Made by a program: the position numbers and the translations under genes | Assembly: GCA_007844125.1 (NCBI GenBank) | Contig: CM017572.1 | Coordinates: 27,323,248 to 27,387,247, forward strand | DNA from: Sinonovacula constricta | Taxonomy: Eukaryota; Mollusca; Bivalvia; Cardiida; Solecurtidae | DNA: 64,000 nucleotides | Reading direction: 5' to 3' | Shown: positions 51,384 to 63,890 of the stretch, one piece after another | How the letters are laid out: each line of letters opens with the position of its first letter | Position numbering within the stretch: the first letter of the stretch is position 1 | Notes under the pieces: model-generated | The model's input: only the letters and a program-made list of their open reading frames with translations | What the model was told of the DNA's origin: nothing | Database searches by the model: none

Positions 51384-52474
51384 GTAAGTTTCACATTGTA
51401 TTTCAGATGTGTCTATATGTACATTCTTGAGGGGTTGCAACGTTTTCGCCGTCATACCTTGTTACTTGTTTCTCAGTAGTTGCATAATTTCCGGAGAAAA
51501 ACAAAGTTCTAACGTGGAAGTGTATTGTTTCGAAAAGTGTTGCTCTCAACGGGTTTTACCGGATTATTATCTATTCTATGGTGTATTTTCTTCACTTTAG
51601 TAGTTATTATTTATTGTTTACTCTTGTTTGTTTTATTTTTTCTACGCAAGTTATTATTAATTGATCGTTTAGAGGCATTTGTTATTTCAATTTTCTTTCC
51701 TTTTATATCTTCTAAACAGACGGTTAAAATACTTCGGTAAAATATTTAGTGTAGGCAAACAATGAAAATGAGCACAGGATCTATTAAGGGGGTGTAGGGC
51801 GAAAACAATTGCAACGTTTTACGATGATATATATGTTCTTCTGTGTATTATATATCACTTCATGAACTCATGAAGTCGTATATTTGTAAATATGCGAAGG
51901 GAAGTAATAAGTCCAATATTATAGAAATGTATAATTGTAGTTCACTTCAGCAGACATGTGTTGCCTGTGCAGCTCATTTACTCTGTTAGTGTTAATAGTA
52001 AGTTATAAGGTGATGAAGCGGTCGTTTTGTTATTGTTTATTCATGCATTTTTTCAAGTATATTGCCCTTTGTAGTATATGTTCTCTGGACAATAGATTAC
52101 ACACTCAGGTCAAAACGGATGATGTAAACTAATAATACAATAAAGTGATGACCGGAGATTTTAATGTGATTCCTTACTCTTGTGTCATTTCCCTTTATGT
52201 CATGTAATTTGAGTTTGTTGAACCAAACAGTTACGCTTGCATGTTTGCAGTCACTAATGCCTTCCAACGAGTCTTCTTTAAGCCGTGTTTCTTTTCTTTT
52301 TATATAGTAAGGAATAAAATGGGTAAATGTAAGCTAAAATGTCTAACGATATTAAACCGAGCCTACATCCTTGTTTAACATTCCTATTTGTTGCATAAAC
52401 AGAAGCTAGTTGTTGTTTTATTTTATTTTATTAGAAATACTAAATCATAATTACATATTTTATTCATGTTCGAG
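51384..52474. other. Intron, nothing recognised
   Basis: AT-rich DNA with short open frames lacking protein-like features. Ends at acceptor TTCGAG (a non-pyrimidine base before AG, so somewhat weak). Confidence 0.45.
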
Positions 52475-52690
52475 GTTCTTTGCTGACCAAGAATCTTTCT
52501 GATGATGTACGATGGGAATTCGCGCGTTTACCAAGGCTCAGCATTAATGACCCCGATACTGACGGAGCACTAAACACTATGAAAGGGCATGTTTTCGTTA
52601 TCTTCTCTGAAGACAAACAGATTGGAACAGCATTTTCATTGGGACATGATTCCATGCTGACTGCTGGTCACGTGATTGGTGGATCTAAGG
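52475..52690 (+). CDS. Exon: trypsin-like serine protease, His half
   Basis: 72 codons in phase 1-1 with a strong GTAAGT donor at 52691. Reads SLLTKNLSDDVRWEFARLPR, then the start of a chymotrypsin-type barrel: GHVFVIFS, GTAFSLGHDSML, TAGHVIGGSK. The His of TAGHV (codon 52669-52671) fits the catalytic His of trypsin, HtrA and FAM111-type proteases (TAAHC/TNAHV). There is no signal peptide before it and no propeptide cleavage motif, so an intracellular enzyme joined to the N-terminal domains is likely. Confidence 0.8.
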
Positions 52691-54463
52691 GTAAGTGGAC
52701 ATATACAATACGATAAAAGTGTTGACGCAAAAGCGTTTCAAATTTGCTTAAATAACCATAAAGTTTGGCGTATATCTACCACAAATCCGGATCATTTTGT
52801 AACGTTTGCCACAACTACCAGAAAACGTCGTATATATTAGTACGTAAAACATGCTTCTTATCATGTGAACCAGTATGAAAAAAAAAACTTATAATGCAAA
52901 ATGTATTCCAATGCATAAATGTTCAATGATCCTAACAGAGCAACAATACTCCGACAGCACCTAACCTAATATATAATTTATCAACCGCAATGTTCATACA
53001 ACTATGGATTCGTATGAACCCTTAAAATTTTATTTCAAATATACTAGTCATTTATTCTACACACAATTATTCCATGACTTTTTCCCCTTTAATTGCCTGG
53101 CAATTCAATAATCTTTTGGCAAGCCGGCTTGGGCCGCGTATCATTTTTACCTACAGCAAGCGGGCTGGATTCAGCCTTTAATAACGATGATAACATTATA
53201 AACAAATAAAATGTTAAGAAGTTGCCATTTACTATTAAATTATCGAAAAGTGTATTAAATAACAGATGTAGTGCACATCGTATATTCCTCTTTTCCTCGC
53301 GTTCAAAGACAATACATAACTGCTAAATCTAGTTGCCATGTTTGTCATTTTAAACCGTCTTCTAATCAACAACTCTTCGACGTTATTTCTTTAGAGAATA
53401 AAAAGACGTGTTATCAGTTCGATTTAGTTAAATGTCTAAATGTGTGTATGTATGGATTTATATAAAGATGATGGATTATAGACCTCTTTTTAAGTCATAA
53501 TTGTCTGTCCCTTGCTACGCATTTTACTAAACAAAACCGGAACCTTGTTTCCTCGCTTACATAATTACTACTGTATGTACATTATTTATATACTCATATG
53601 TCACATGTAGTGATTTGAGTAATAAAGGAATAGCTGAGTTGAGTTGAGGTAACCATATTTTTTGTTTGGTGTGCACTATATGTCGTGTATCTAGTCTTTC
53701 TACAACTAAGTTACTTAATGCACTTTATGTTTATTTTTATTTGATTGACTTCAGCATAGATATGTGACCTTCAGTACATTTAGCAATGTTTAAGACATGA
53801 AAATCAATCTTTCAGTAGGTAAAGAATAAGCTTTTTTACGTTGCGTTATGGTTTTATTCTGTCACTGTTTTCCTTTAGTTTTATTTTTTGTGTACCATTT
53901 GTAGTTAGAAGAAAATGGTTTGACAAGTGTATATTTATACTTTGTCTATTAACAACATAACGTGCATGGTTAACATGGTTATTAAATGAAACAAAAAGTA
54001 TTTACATATATGTTGATTTTCATTTAAAATTGTCAAAAGTAAATAATTTTCATCATAAAAATACTCATCTTATCTAGTAATCAATAAAACTATATCTTAA
54101 AGAAATCTCTACCGATACCAAATATATTATTTTCACAAATCCAATAATGTTTTTTGTCAGCAACGATACTTCTAAACTGACAGTCAAATCTAAATAATAT
54201 CTCTATCTGTAGTATATATGCACTGTATTAAATGTGTAATATGTAAAACTTGTTCCTGGCGGCATGTACGACAAATATTAACAATGTCACTGATTCATCT
54301 TCACTTATTGGTTGTAAATGGTAACGGTCAAGGATAAGCAGTGTCTTTTGATTACAACTCCACAACTTCACATCATCTTAGGTAATTTAGATGTTAACAC
54401 CATGGTTATATTTACAGACGTTGCAGACAAAACTAACCATCATAACACAAACTCTACTTTTAG
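52691..54463. other. Intron inside the protease domain
   Basis: 1.77 kb, GTAAGT to CTCTACTTTTAG. An earlier AG (ATTTACAG at 54418) would put the next exon in a frame that soon stops, so the 54463 acceptor is preferred. No repeats or genes recognised. Confidence 0.6.
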
Positions 54464-54900
54464 GGAAAGATGTGCTGGCCAAAAACGAGCTACTCTCTGT
54501 GGAGACAAGACTCATTGGTATCTCATCGATTGCAGATGTAGGTGTGTTACGACCTAGGGGTCCAATCTACCCAATATCTGTAATTTTATTTGACCTTGGG
54601 ATTGACTTTGGTATTAAGTCCTGCACTTATATTTACGTTGTGGGATACGTGGATGGCAACATGTTCCTTCAGGGTGAAAAGTGTCCCGTTTTGCCACCAC
54701 GAGATAAAGACGATGGTTACATAAGATTCCAATCGAAGCTGTTTCATCAAGGTTCTTCCGGCTCACCGTGTCTTGTTTTCAAGAATGGAAAGTTCGTTGT
54801 CAAAGGGATCCTGGTTGGAAGAGAAGAAGGAACAAATATGCCTTATGAACTAATTGCTATAACATTCAGATGTCTCTGGAAACGATTGGGATTGCCATAA
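54464..54900 (+). CDS. Terminal exon: serine protease, Asp and Ser half
   Basis: 145 codons joined in phase 1 (GGG) to the His exon. Asp in SSIADVGVLRP (54535-54537) fits the D-[IV]-A-[VL]-L motif, with Ala replaced by Gly. Ser in HQGSSGSPCLVF (54757-54759) is the nucleophile of a GxSGxP motif. The C-terminus continues GILVGREEG and YELIAITF and ends RLGLP, with TAA at 54898-54900. All three catalytic residues are present, so the enzyme is probably active. Like HtrA/FAM111-type enzymes and unlike secreted trypsins, it lacks the paired disulfide cysteines around the His. Family below trypsin-fold level is unsure. Confidence 0.8.
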
Positions 54901-56275
54901 GTGCTTTAAGAATCATTTAATATTACTGTCATTTCACATTCAACTACAAAATGTACAAAATTACTAATTACCGACAGTTAGTTGAATATTTTGTAGGGTT
55001 TTGTAATATATCGCAGTGACACTTTAATGGTTATTATAATTTTTAGCAATTTCAGTAGATAAAGACTCCCCAGACCGATCTCTGGTAAAACCACCGGCAC
55101 AAAACGGATCTTTTTTAATCAAGCCCCGACCGAGCCTCGAGCCTGCTCAGTGATCGGGTGAACATTCAAGAAGTAACTTTATCATACGTGTGTCACTCCT
55201 GTTATTTATATAAAATATATGTGGTTTGGAAAATGCACTTATCGGAGGTTATTAAAACATTATGTGTCCGTTTGGCTTACATTTGAATAAGAAATGACAC
55301 ACATGCACCATAAGTTAAAATTCTAAATCTGCCCCTGTATTATGTGTTTTAAGTGTCTCAAATTGTATCATCTGTTTGTAAGTACTTGGTTGTTTACTTA
55401 TGAACAGCGCTTGATGACAAGCACCACCGTGCGTCTGATATTTCAGACAAATGCTAGTTGTCCCATTTATCATGTGTGATATTCGTATTTCGATTTTTAA
55501 CTTACCAATTAGGTGTAGGGGATGAGAAGTTGTATAGTAAATGTTCAATTCGCAACTTGCAAATTAGATAGTTAATAACGGATTATGCTTTGATCGCGAA
55601 GTGTACATTTTTTTTTGTTCTGTAACAAAACGATTTCTGTTATAGTTGTTGTCGTAAACTATTACATTGGTTTTCAAATACAAAACATATTTCTGCTTAG
55701 TTTTTAGTTGAGTTCTTCATAACTACAACCAATTAAGTCAACATGTTAATATTTGTACTGTCAAGTTTAGCCAAATTGTCAATGAACAGATCACTTTTCT
55801 AAGAGAAACAAGATTCCTTATGCAAGGACATAGTCGCCTAGCTTATACTTAATTGTTATGTAAGGTTATTTCTAATATATAATTTATAATATATATTTTA
55901 AGTTTTATTTAAAAGTCTATTGTATCCAGCGGAATATTAAATACGCACCAATGTTAAATATAGGAAATGTGGCTGTTCTCTTATTTTGACTATATTTCAT
56001 GTTGATTAAAGAAATTTAATGTGACAATACAGTTTAAATAAAACCTTCATAAATGTATATATGTATTATATATCTTAAGCTGATTTGTATGTGTGCTTTC
56101 AATTGTTTTAATGTATTGTTTATATTATGATCATCATTGATGCTTAAAATTTCAAATTTGTATTTAGTGTTTTTCATACATCATTATGTTAAAGATAGAT
56201 TTTGGCACAGCTGGTTAAATATACAATCAATAAATGTTTCTTATCAATAAAATTTATAGTTTTTACAAATAAAGT
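54901..56275 (+). other. Probable 3' UTR and downstream flank
   Basis: AT-rich, no coding. Candidate poly(A) signals: AATAAA in TTTAAATAAAACC (about 56034), ATCAATAAATG (about 56229), TATCAATAAAAT (about 56245) and ACAAATAAAG (about 56266). The true end was not fixed. Confidence 0.45.
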
Positions 56276-57170
56276 ATGGATTAGAATATGACTTCTGATA
56301 ATCAGAACGTCTTTGAACATGGGGTACTTAAAAAGTCCAAAAACTAGGTAAGTGAAATGTGTATTTAACTTATTAACCGCCGCCAGTTTATTTAGTTAAC
56401 TTTAGTCACTTAAACTAAACACCATAGAACGTCTCCGAACACAGCAACCGTAGAGATACTAGGTTAGTATTAAATAAAGAAAATAATTATGCAAGGTAGG
56501 ATTAGAATATTATTTTAACTTATTGCAAGCAGCAAAATAATATTCCTACAATGAGAACCGATATATTTGCTAAAATATTAGATGTACAAAAAGAATATAG
56601 GAGGTACTGAGACATAGTGAGTATCTTCAAGTGCTCTGATTTCTTCGTTTAGTAGACAATGTAAAATGGTCACCATGCGCATAAATTACATCCATGACTT
56701 AATATATATAATATTAGGAGGGTTCTAAATCGTTTTCTTGTAAGATTTTTAGATTTTCATTTATTGTGCAGTAAATCGGAACTCCTCGGGTAATTCCGTC
56801 CTCTGGACAATCATCCGTCGAGTCTTGCTTAGCGATTTAGTTTCAGGCTACATGTTTTATACACTAGTGTTTATCACACGGGGCTTTATATATCTAATGT
56901 CCGAGATGATGGTAGGTTAAATACCCATATGTATACATCAGGCATAGTCATAACACTGACTGGGTAGACCGTGATGCAAGATTTTAAAAAAGAAAAAAAT
57001 ATCATCGCGCACATTAGTTATAACATGACCATACGCCATGTTTTAATGTTAAAACGCTCATACAAGTGATATAGTATGTAAACATACTGAGTGACATTTA
57101 GTTGGTAAAATTACTGTCAAGTCAAAAACAATCGACATTTGACAAATAAAGTACTATTTTTGGTACTAAA
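56276..57170. other. Intergenic, nothing recognised
   Basis: AT-rich, no supported gene or repeat. Confidence 0.4.
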
Positions 57171-57176
57171 CGAAGG

Positions 57177-57253
57177 AATAGAGAGGGGGAGAGAGAGAGA
57201 TGGAGGGGAGAGAGGGGGGAGGAGGGAGAGAAAGTGGGGAGAGAGAGAGAGAC
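57177..57253. repeat. Purine-only GA/GGA tract
   Basis: About 77 bp almost entirely A and G on the plus strand, with GAGAGA and GGGGG runs. Capable of triplex formation in principle. The overlapping open frame is an artefact. Confidence 0.9.
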
Positions 57254-58371
57254 TTTGTTGTTGTTGTTTTTTGTTTTGTTTTATGTTAAGTCAATGGTCT
57301 ACAAAAGGTGCATGTCATCTGGCACCAATCATCTATTCACTTTTATACTATTACCCATTTAAGTACCCGTAGTTTGTCACTTATTGCATTAGAAATATTC
57401 CATGATTAAATACGCTTTTTTCATATGAATTTAACATGACTATAAAATGTTTTATCTATGAAGTCCACTGCACTTTGTAAATAGGTTTGGCGTATGTATA
57501 CATGCAATCGTATTGAAGTCATATCCTGAAAACCGCTCCGCTATCAGGATCTGACGAAGAGTCACTGAAACCTTCCCAACCGATCAGATTGTCGACTACA
57601 AAATCGCAAAAGTAAATGATGGTCCGAAGCGTTCCTAACATATCATTTTAATGGCTGTGCCCATTTACAAAGAAATATAAACATGGACACTCAGCGCACG
57701 TCTTATGTCGCTGACGACAGGTGCGTTGTATACTGTATCCCATTTGTTTCAACATCAGTAACATCATCAGGACGAAAGTTTACTAACAAGCATTTGCAGA
57801 ACAAACTTATCTACTAGATCATCGATAGTGGCCATTTTGCGACTCTTACCAAAAGCGTTATGCATTACGCTTTCTGATTGGCTGTTATAAAAAGAGTAAT
57901 CTGGGAAAACCATTCTTCGTTTGTAGACGGTATTTGCGAGCCGTCATAAGATCTTACATTTTGTAAAATCTGACTTTAGTGAGATTGGTATACATGAAAT
58001 ACGCTATTATGAGGTATCTTACTTGCACAGAACATATATAAAATATGTGGAATAAGCAATATATGTTTAATAAGTAAGAAGCTTTGAATTTTCTCACTAA
58101 ATAAGAGCAGCAAAAATGAATTGATTTTTTTATGAATTATTTTCAACCGCCTCTAATAGTTTTACATGAGTAAAACGGAGCGTATTCAAGAGACAAACAT
58201 TGTGAAACAAATGTTAACAATGATACACCTGGCTCTTTGAAAATTTCAATTAATATAAATTATATATATATCGTTTAATGTCGACTGCGTGCATAACGCA
58301 GCAGAATGGGTGCATCAGTGAAATGCTTGGCCCTTTTCCACCTCTACGTTTAATCAAATAGATACTTTGAT
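57254..58371. other. Intergenic, possible minus-strand promoter only
   Basis: No supported gene. On the minus strand, ATG at 57833-57835 (CAAAATGGCC) follows a CCAAT box (about 57880) and TATAA (about 57890), but the frame stops after 22 codons and no continuing exon was found. Confidence 0.3.
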
Positions 58372-58468
58372 TATATTACATTACATTACATTACATTACA
58401 TTACATTACATTACATTACATTATATTATATTATATTATATTATATTATATTATATTATATTATATTA
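58372..58468. repeat. Pentanucleotide microsatellite changing unit
   Basis: About ten TTACA units turn abruptly into about nine TTATA units (one base change in the unit). Confidence 0.95.
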
Positions 58469-58971
58469 TTCTAGCCAACACTTTTCGGTTGATTAGAAAG
58501 AAGTTTTTATTATCGGAAAATATGTTTGTAATCAATTATGATTGATTTAACAGTGATAGATATAAAAATAATGCACTTGTTTGTTGATACATCATGGTTA
58601 TTATTAGTAATTTAGGGAGATTTTTTGAACTGATTGTTTTGTTGGATTTTCTATTGTATGTTATTGTTGTTTGCTAAATGTCATGATGTCACTATGCACA
58701 GGTTACGATCTACGTGATGTACAGCAGAAAAAGAAACATCAGTTAATAGCAGTGTGTGGTTGTTTTGGTGTTTATTTCATATCTAATATATTCTATTTGC
58801 TTTGGGTGGCTTGTAAATGTACATAATGCACTAATAAAATTTACATAAATTAGTGAGATATATGTTGTCTGTTTTCTTCAGTTTTGATAATTCCGAAACG
58901 TAAATACTCACATTGAAACCTTGTAAAATATAATCACGTGAATGTTCCTTTAGGTTTAAATGAATTGTGTT

Positions 58972-59007
<36 letters not shown>
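58972..59007. repeat. TTG microsatellite
   Basis: About twelve TTG units. Confidence 0.95.
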
Positions 59008-59432
59008 TCAAGAAAATATTTTTAATTAGGCCAGATGAATCAGTTTCTTTTTAAGAAACTTGTTTTTAAACAGTGTACGAAGCAACTTCTTCCGTCGTAG
59101 TGGTAATATGCTATCGACAATGTAAAATAACTCTGTATTAAGTATTATTTTGACAGCTATATGAAATCTCATGTTTGTAACCAATATATGTCTAGTTTAT
59201 CCTGAGAGTTAGAAAAAAAAAAAGTTTATCGAACATTGAGCAAGGACCATCTCAGGACCACAAACATATTATTCTACGTGTCTTGTTATTCAAACTTTAA
59301 TTAAATATTAAAAAAAGGCTGATTTCTCTTCAAAAAGCACAACAGATACACAAAATTTAAACATGCAGGTCCTCCAACAGGATCTATACAATAAACAGGT
59401 ATATTATTATTCGTAGTAATACGAATATATAA

Positions 59433-59960
59433 GACATAAGTCCTATGAGCATTGCAACATATACAAACACTGAAAAGACACAGGGCCAAGGTATTTACAT
59501 GCACGCCAAATGTAAAAGTGAGATGAAATCTGTGATGAGTCATTTAACAATAAGAGCAAACCCGACAGTTACCGCCTTGGGACGGTCAGCCGGCAATATG
59601 GACCGACTGGGGTGCTTAACCGGTTTTAGAGAGCTCTAAACTAGCACTTCCTGATGGGTTTCTCGAATGCAAGCAATGAAAAGAAAACCGATACATTTGA
59701 ATATTTCTCCGAGCTCTGACGTTTTGTTTGACAAGTTATGACGAAAGTAGTGACGTCATTGAAAAATAATGTCCACATAGTGTTTAGAAGAGAGATAGGT
59801 ATTATTTCGAGTAGAAGACCTACAAAAAAATTAATAGTAAATGAAATTAACTTTTTGAATTAAGAAAAAGAATGACCAGAGAAGAGTAAATGGTCGTAGC
59901 ATCCTGTTCATGCGGAGATGGAATTGAGGAACCAAAGTCCAATGTCCATCAAAGGAAATA
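59433..59960 (-). mobile_element. Partial copy of the 830-bp repeat family
   Basis: Reverse complement of 49330-50000: GCATTGCAACATATAC, GGACGGTCAGCCGGCAATAT, CTTAACCGGTTTTAGAGAGC and GTAGTGACGTCATTGAAAAA follow in order. It has one terminal repeat and most of the interior; the other terminal repeat is missing. Confidence 0.7.
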
Positions 59961-60267
59961 CAAATACAAGTTTCACTGATATGCTTGATATATTTAAAAG
60001 TACAATTTCGATTTGAAGTAAGTTAGCTTGAAGCAACAGCAGAACGTTAACTTAAGACCTGCACAGAACGCAGTTTAAGCTTTTAAGAACTGTCTAGAGA
60101 GACAAGAAGACCTCTCATAAATTCTACGTAAATGATAACACGTTCTATTTTATAGAAACAATACTCTCTGTATATGCTTGCAATGACTTTGTAATTCAAG
60201 TGTTTGCTTCTGTGATAGGGTGGCGGCCAAGTTTTTAACCCAGGCTGCCACCAACCAAAGTAACGAG

Positions 60268-60682
60268 TAGAGATGGGCCGATATCATCGATTCATAAGTG
60301 AATCGCGATACAATGCTGAGGTATCGATACAGGACGATACTATTATTATTCACGAAACACTATAATTTATGTCCGTATTGTTTACTTACATACCGCCTAC
60401 GTAACTGAAAAAAATGAATCTATTATACCGCTTACGTAGCTGAAAAAATATATCGAAGCGCTTAATTTCACAAAATATTGAAATTAAAAGCATTCCAGTC
60501 ACAGTGATGTTTTCACTTAATAAACCTATTAAACAATAAACAGAAATGATGATATTAATTAAGGCGTAAATTTACTAAATTGCATTATTTGTATCAATGA
60601 ATATATCGTGATACTATATCGCCATACAATTCAGATATCGTGATAATATCGTGATACATTTTCAGCAGCGATAACCAACTCT
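60268..60682. mobile_element. hAT-type MITE, about 415 bp
   Basis: Flanked by AGTAACGAG at 60259-60267 and 60683-60691, which includes an 8-bp target duplication. Ends TAGAGATGG and the reverse complement TAGAGTTGG are hAT-like. The interior is rich in GATATC/ATCGATAC repeats, as in other animal hAT-derived MITEs. No coding capacity. Confidence 0.8.
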
Positions 60683-61268
60683 AGTAACGAGGGCATTGCA
60701 GTATTCAGTACTTGCAATTTGTGGAGGAAAATATAAACTGGATGACCCCATGCGTTAATACTTTGTACTTTAAAGTTATACATTTATCAGCATTAAGTTG
60801 AGTCGAAGATCTCAGATTTTACGAATGTACTTTCTCAAAAATATTCTAAGTTATGGTAATTTAAAATTATTGCGCTAAAGAGGCCTTATTGATTAAAACA
60901 AATATACCACTACGTCTTTAGCCTCGTATGTTCACATTTTTCTTTGACACTATCATAGGGTATACACAGAAAAATGCAGACAGTGAATTACAAGTCGGTT
61001 TTGAAAAGATCGCTATTCTGAAAAAGGATATGTGTATTAATTATACACTCCGAACTGTTTAACTGTTATGATTTTTGTTTCACATACATTTGCATTTTTG
61101 AGATTATTGTCTTAAATTGTCTTGTAATTGATCTAGTTTTGATCCACACCAAATAGTTCTTCTCTTCCATTCGGAATATTATTCGGAATACAGGCTTGAT
61201 TCCATGCACTAAATGTTTTAAATTGACAATAAGCAATTTTACTAGTAATGAAAATTAATATATGACAA

Positions 61269-61442
61269 CGTCCTATCAGCATTGCAACATATACCAAAAT
61301 TTGAAAAGGAACAGAACAAGTGTATTCAGATGCAAGCCAAATGTAAAAGTAAGAACAAATTTGTGATTAGTCGTTTAACAAAAAGAGCAAACCCATCAGT
61401 TTCCTTGGAACAGTCAGTTGGCAAAACGGACCGACTGGGTTA
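61269..61442 (-). repeat. Solo terminal repeat of the 830-bp family
   Basis: Matches the direct-repeat end of 49181-50006 in reverse complement (GCATTGCAACATATACC to CAAAACGGACCGACTGGGTT). No interior is present, as expected for a solo terminal repeat. Confidence 0.65.
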
Positions 61443-61559
61443 ATAACATATAACAATACAAACAACCCTGACCCACCTGTAGCAACAAACCAAGGCAGGG
61501 AAGCACCAGGCACTAACCGGGATGGAATTAGCCGGCATTTTTGCCGAAACTGTGCAGCG

Positions 61560-61900
61560 ACATTTCTATCATTATAGCACAGGGGCACTTATCAGATGCC
61601 CAGGGACTGAACCCGGCCGGTCCATTATACTGACACCGACGAGTCAGTCGTAATGCTGTCCCCTTAGCCCCGAGCGTTAGAGGGAAGCCACTACTAACAA
61701 CTTTAAAGTGTTTGGTTTGACCCGGCCGGGGTTTGAACCCGCGACCTCCCGATCCGCAAGCCGACGCTCTACCATCTGAGTTATTGCGGCCGGTAGGCCC
61801 TAACCCAGAGACTAGGAGGAACAACAACACACCCAATAGGTGTGGGGCAAGGCTTACTCCACAAAGAGACATTAGCACAGTGAGGGGAGTCCCCAGTGTA
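61560..61900 (-). mobile_element. tRNA-derived SINE, different family
   Basis: On the minus strand: A box (AACTCAGATGGTAGAGCGTC) and B box (GGGTTCAAACCC) around 61800-61730, followed by a GC-rich body. A second B-box-like GACTGAACCCGG is at about 61606. It has a higher GC content than its surroundings and lies just upstream of the LINE at 61924. Confidence 0.7.
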
Positions 61901-61923
61901 AGCTAGTAACGGGTTCACTCCAC

Positions 61924-62780
61924 GTGTGCGGTCTCAAGCGTCGTGCCAATTATATTGACTTCCAGCAATTTGTTAACAAATATGACCTTTTATTTATCAC
62001 CGAAACAATGTTGGACAAATACGATGTTATCTTAGTACCAAACTACACTTTCATAAGTAAACCGCGTAAACAGAAATACGATCTGAAATCAGGAGGTCAA
62101 GGTGTGTTTGCTAGAAATTAGTCCCTCAGAAACAGACTCTGATTACGTTATGTGGGTTAATTTTAACATAGCGTCAACTGTCCCAAGTAAAGCTGTCGTT
62201 TTTTGGATGTACATGTACTTATATCCCCCCTCTTTGCTCACGTTTTAATTCAAATGATGAGAACGATACGTACACAGACGAAGTGGAATCTATGAGAAGC
62301 AAGTATGACAATATTGTCCTATGCGGTGGCTCTAATGCACAGACTGCTGAAATTGAAGATTTTATGTAGGGAGATCATTACATCAATGACATCTTGGAAA
62401 TAACCCAGGATGTTGCTAGTTTTATTTATCAAAATCAGTTTATTTTGTCAAGCAATATATCATTATACAGAAACTCCCGTGATAAAAAGCGTACAAACCA
62501 TGGATACAAGCTGATAGACATATGTAAAAACAATAATGTTATAATTGTAAATTGTAGATTTAAAAGCACAACATCAGCTGATTTAACGTTTAGAAACATA
62601 TCCGTAATGGACTACTACATTGCCACAATACCTCTCTTCAAGTATATACAATCTTTCGAAGTTGAGTCCCTAAACGGCCTTTTCTTAGATGGATATTGTG
62701 TTTTGAGCTGTTTTATCAGCTTTAAAACCCCCATACAGAAACAAAACAACAAACACAACAACACCGAAAAATCAAGATAG
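61924..62780 (+). pseudogene. LINE endonuclease pseudogene
   Basis: The ET motif (FITETM) and an MDYYI motif in place of VDYVI are present, but the GDLN motif reads GGSN (Asp lost) and the frame is broken near 62120 and 62370. It cannot be active. Confidence 0.7.
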
Positions 62781-62964
62781 CACCAAGAATTACAACTCTT
62801 TCATCGAAAATTTAGACACGCATAAAATAGAAAGTGAGCTGTCTTCTATCCAAACACAAAATCCTATCACAAAAGCGCATATAGATACCCTATCTAACCT
62901 CTTATCACAAACATTAATTGACTGCTCAAACATACAAACACCACAAAAAGAATTTATTCTGCAC

Positions 62965-63890
62965 ATTCATTGACTATTCAAAAGCCTTTGACTCGGTCTG
63001 GAGACTGGGAATGTGTAGAAAACTATTGCAATATAACATCAATAGAAAACTATTCAAGGTTATTTGAAGCATGTACCAGAATATTCAGTCTTGTGTCAAA
63101 TCAAAAAAATATACCACCAGTTCAGCCACTGCACCCGCATCAAGTTCACGTACTGACAATGCAACAGTTTTGCAAAACCAAACAAACCATGGGCGTTAGA
63201 CAAGGAGAAAACTTGTCACCAATACTTTTTTCTCCATTTCTGAACGATCTAGAGAGTGATTTGACAGAAAAAAAAATCAAAGGAGTTAACTTAACCAAAT
63301 ATACAAATGATATAGATTTGCTTCCCACACTCAAAATTATGGTATTGTTATATGCTGCTGATACAGTGCTCTTTGGAGAAGATCAACTAACCCTACAACA
63401 AAGCTTACATTGTTTCAAGGAATAATGTTCTAAATAGAAACCAAATGTAAATTTTGACAAAACAAAGGTTGTCATTTTTTGGAAGCAGAAACATAACGTG
63501 CATGCAAATTTGTTATTAATGACGCTGAGCTAGAAATAGTAAATTCTTATAAATATCTTGGCATTTATCTCTCAAAAACTTGCAATTTTAACTTAGCTAA
63601 GAAGCATCTTACTCAACAATCTGAAAAGGCACTAAAATACCTTGACACAACAATTAGTAATATCCATCTGCCAATAGATTTAATCCTCAAGCTTTTTGAC
63701 TCTACCATATTACCAATCCTTACATATAATAGTAAAGTCTGGGGCTACACAAATCTGGAGACTATTGAGAGGGTACACTATAAATTCATCAGAAGCATAC
63801 TAAAGCTGAGGAGAAGTACACCAGCATATATGCTGCTAGCAGAGTTGGGTAGATATCCTATAGAAATAACTGTTAAAACAAGATAAATAG
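62965..63890 (+). pseudogene. LINE reverse-transcriptase pseudogene
   Basis: RT motifs can be read in order across shifting frames. The catalytic box reads YAAD rather than YADD, losing one metal-binding Asp, in addition to frame breaks near 63055 and 63425. It is inactive. Confidence 0.75.

Noticed and set aside
54318..54557. Alternative protease exon from the 54418 acceptor
   Set aside because: In the phase set by the previous exon it stops within about 46 codons and loses Asp and Ser; the 54463 acceptor gives a complete triad.
57784..57835. Minus-strand first exon with CCAAT and TATA elements (MATIDDLVDKFVLQML)
   Set aside because: Stops after 22 codons, the GTAAAC donor is weak and no following exon was found. 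Not enough to call a gene.
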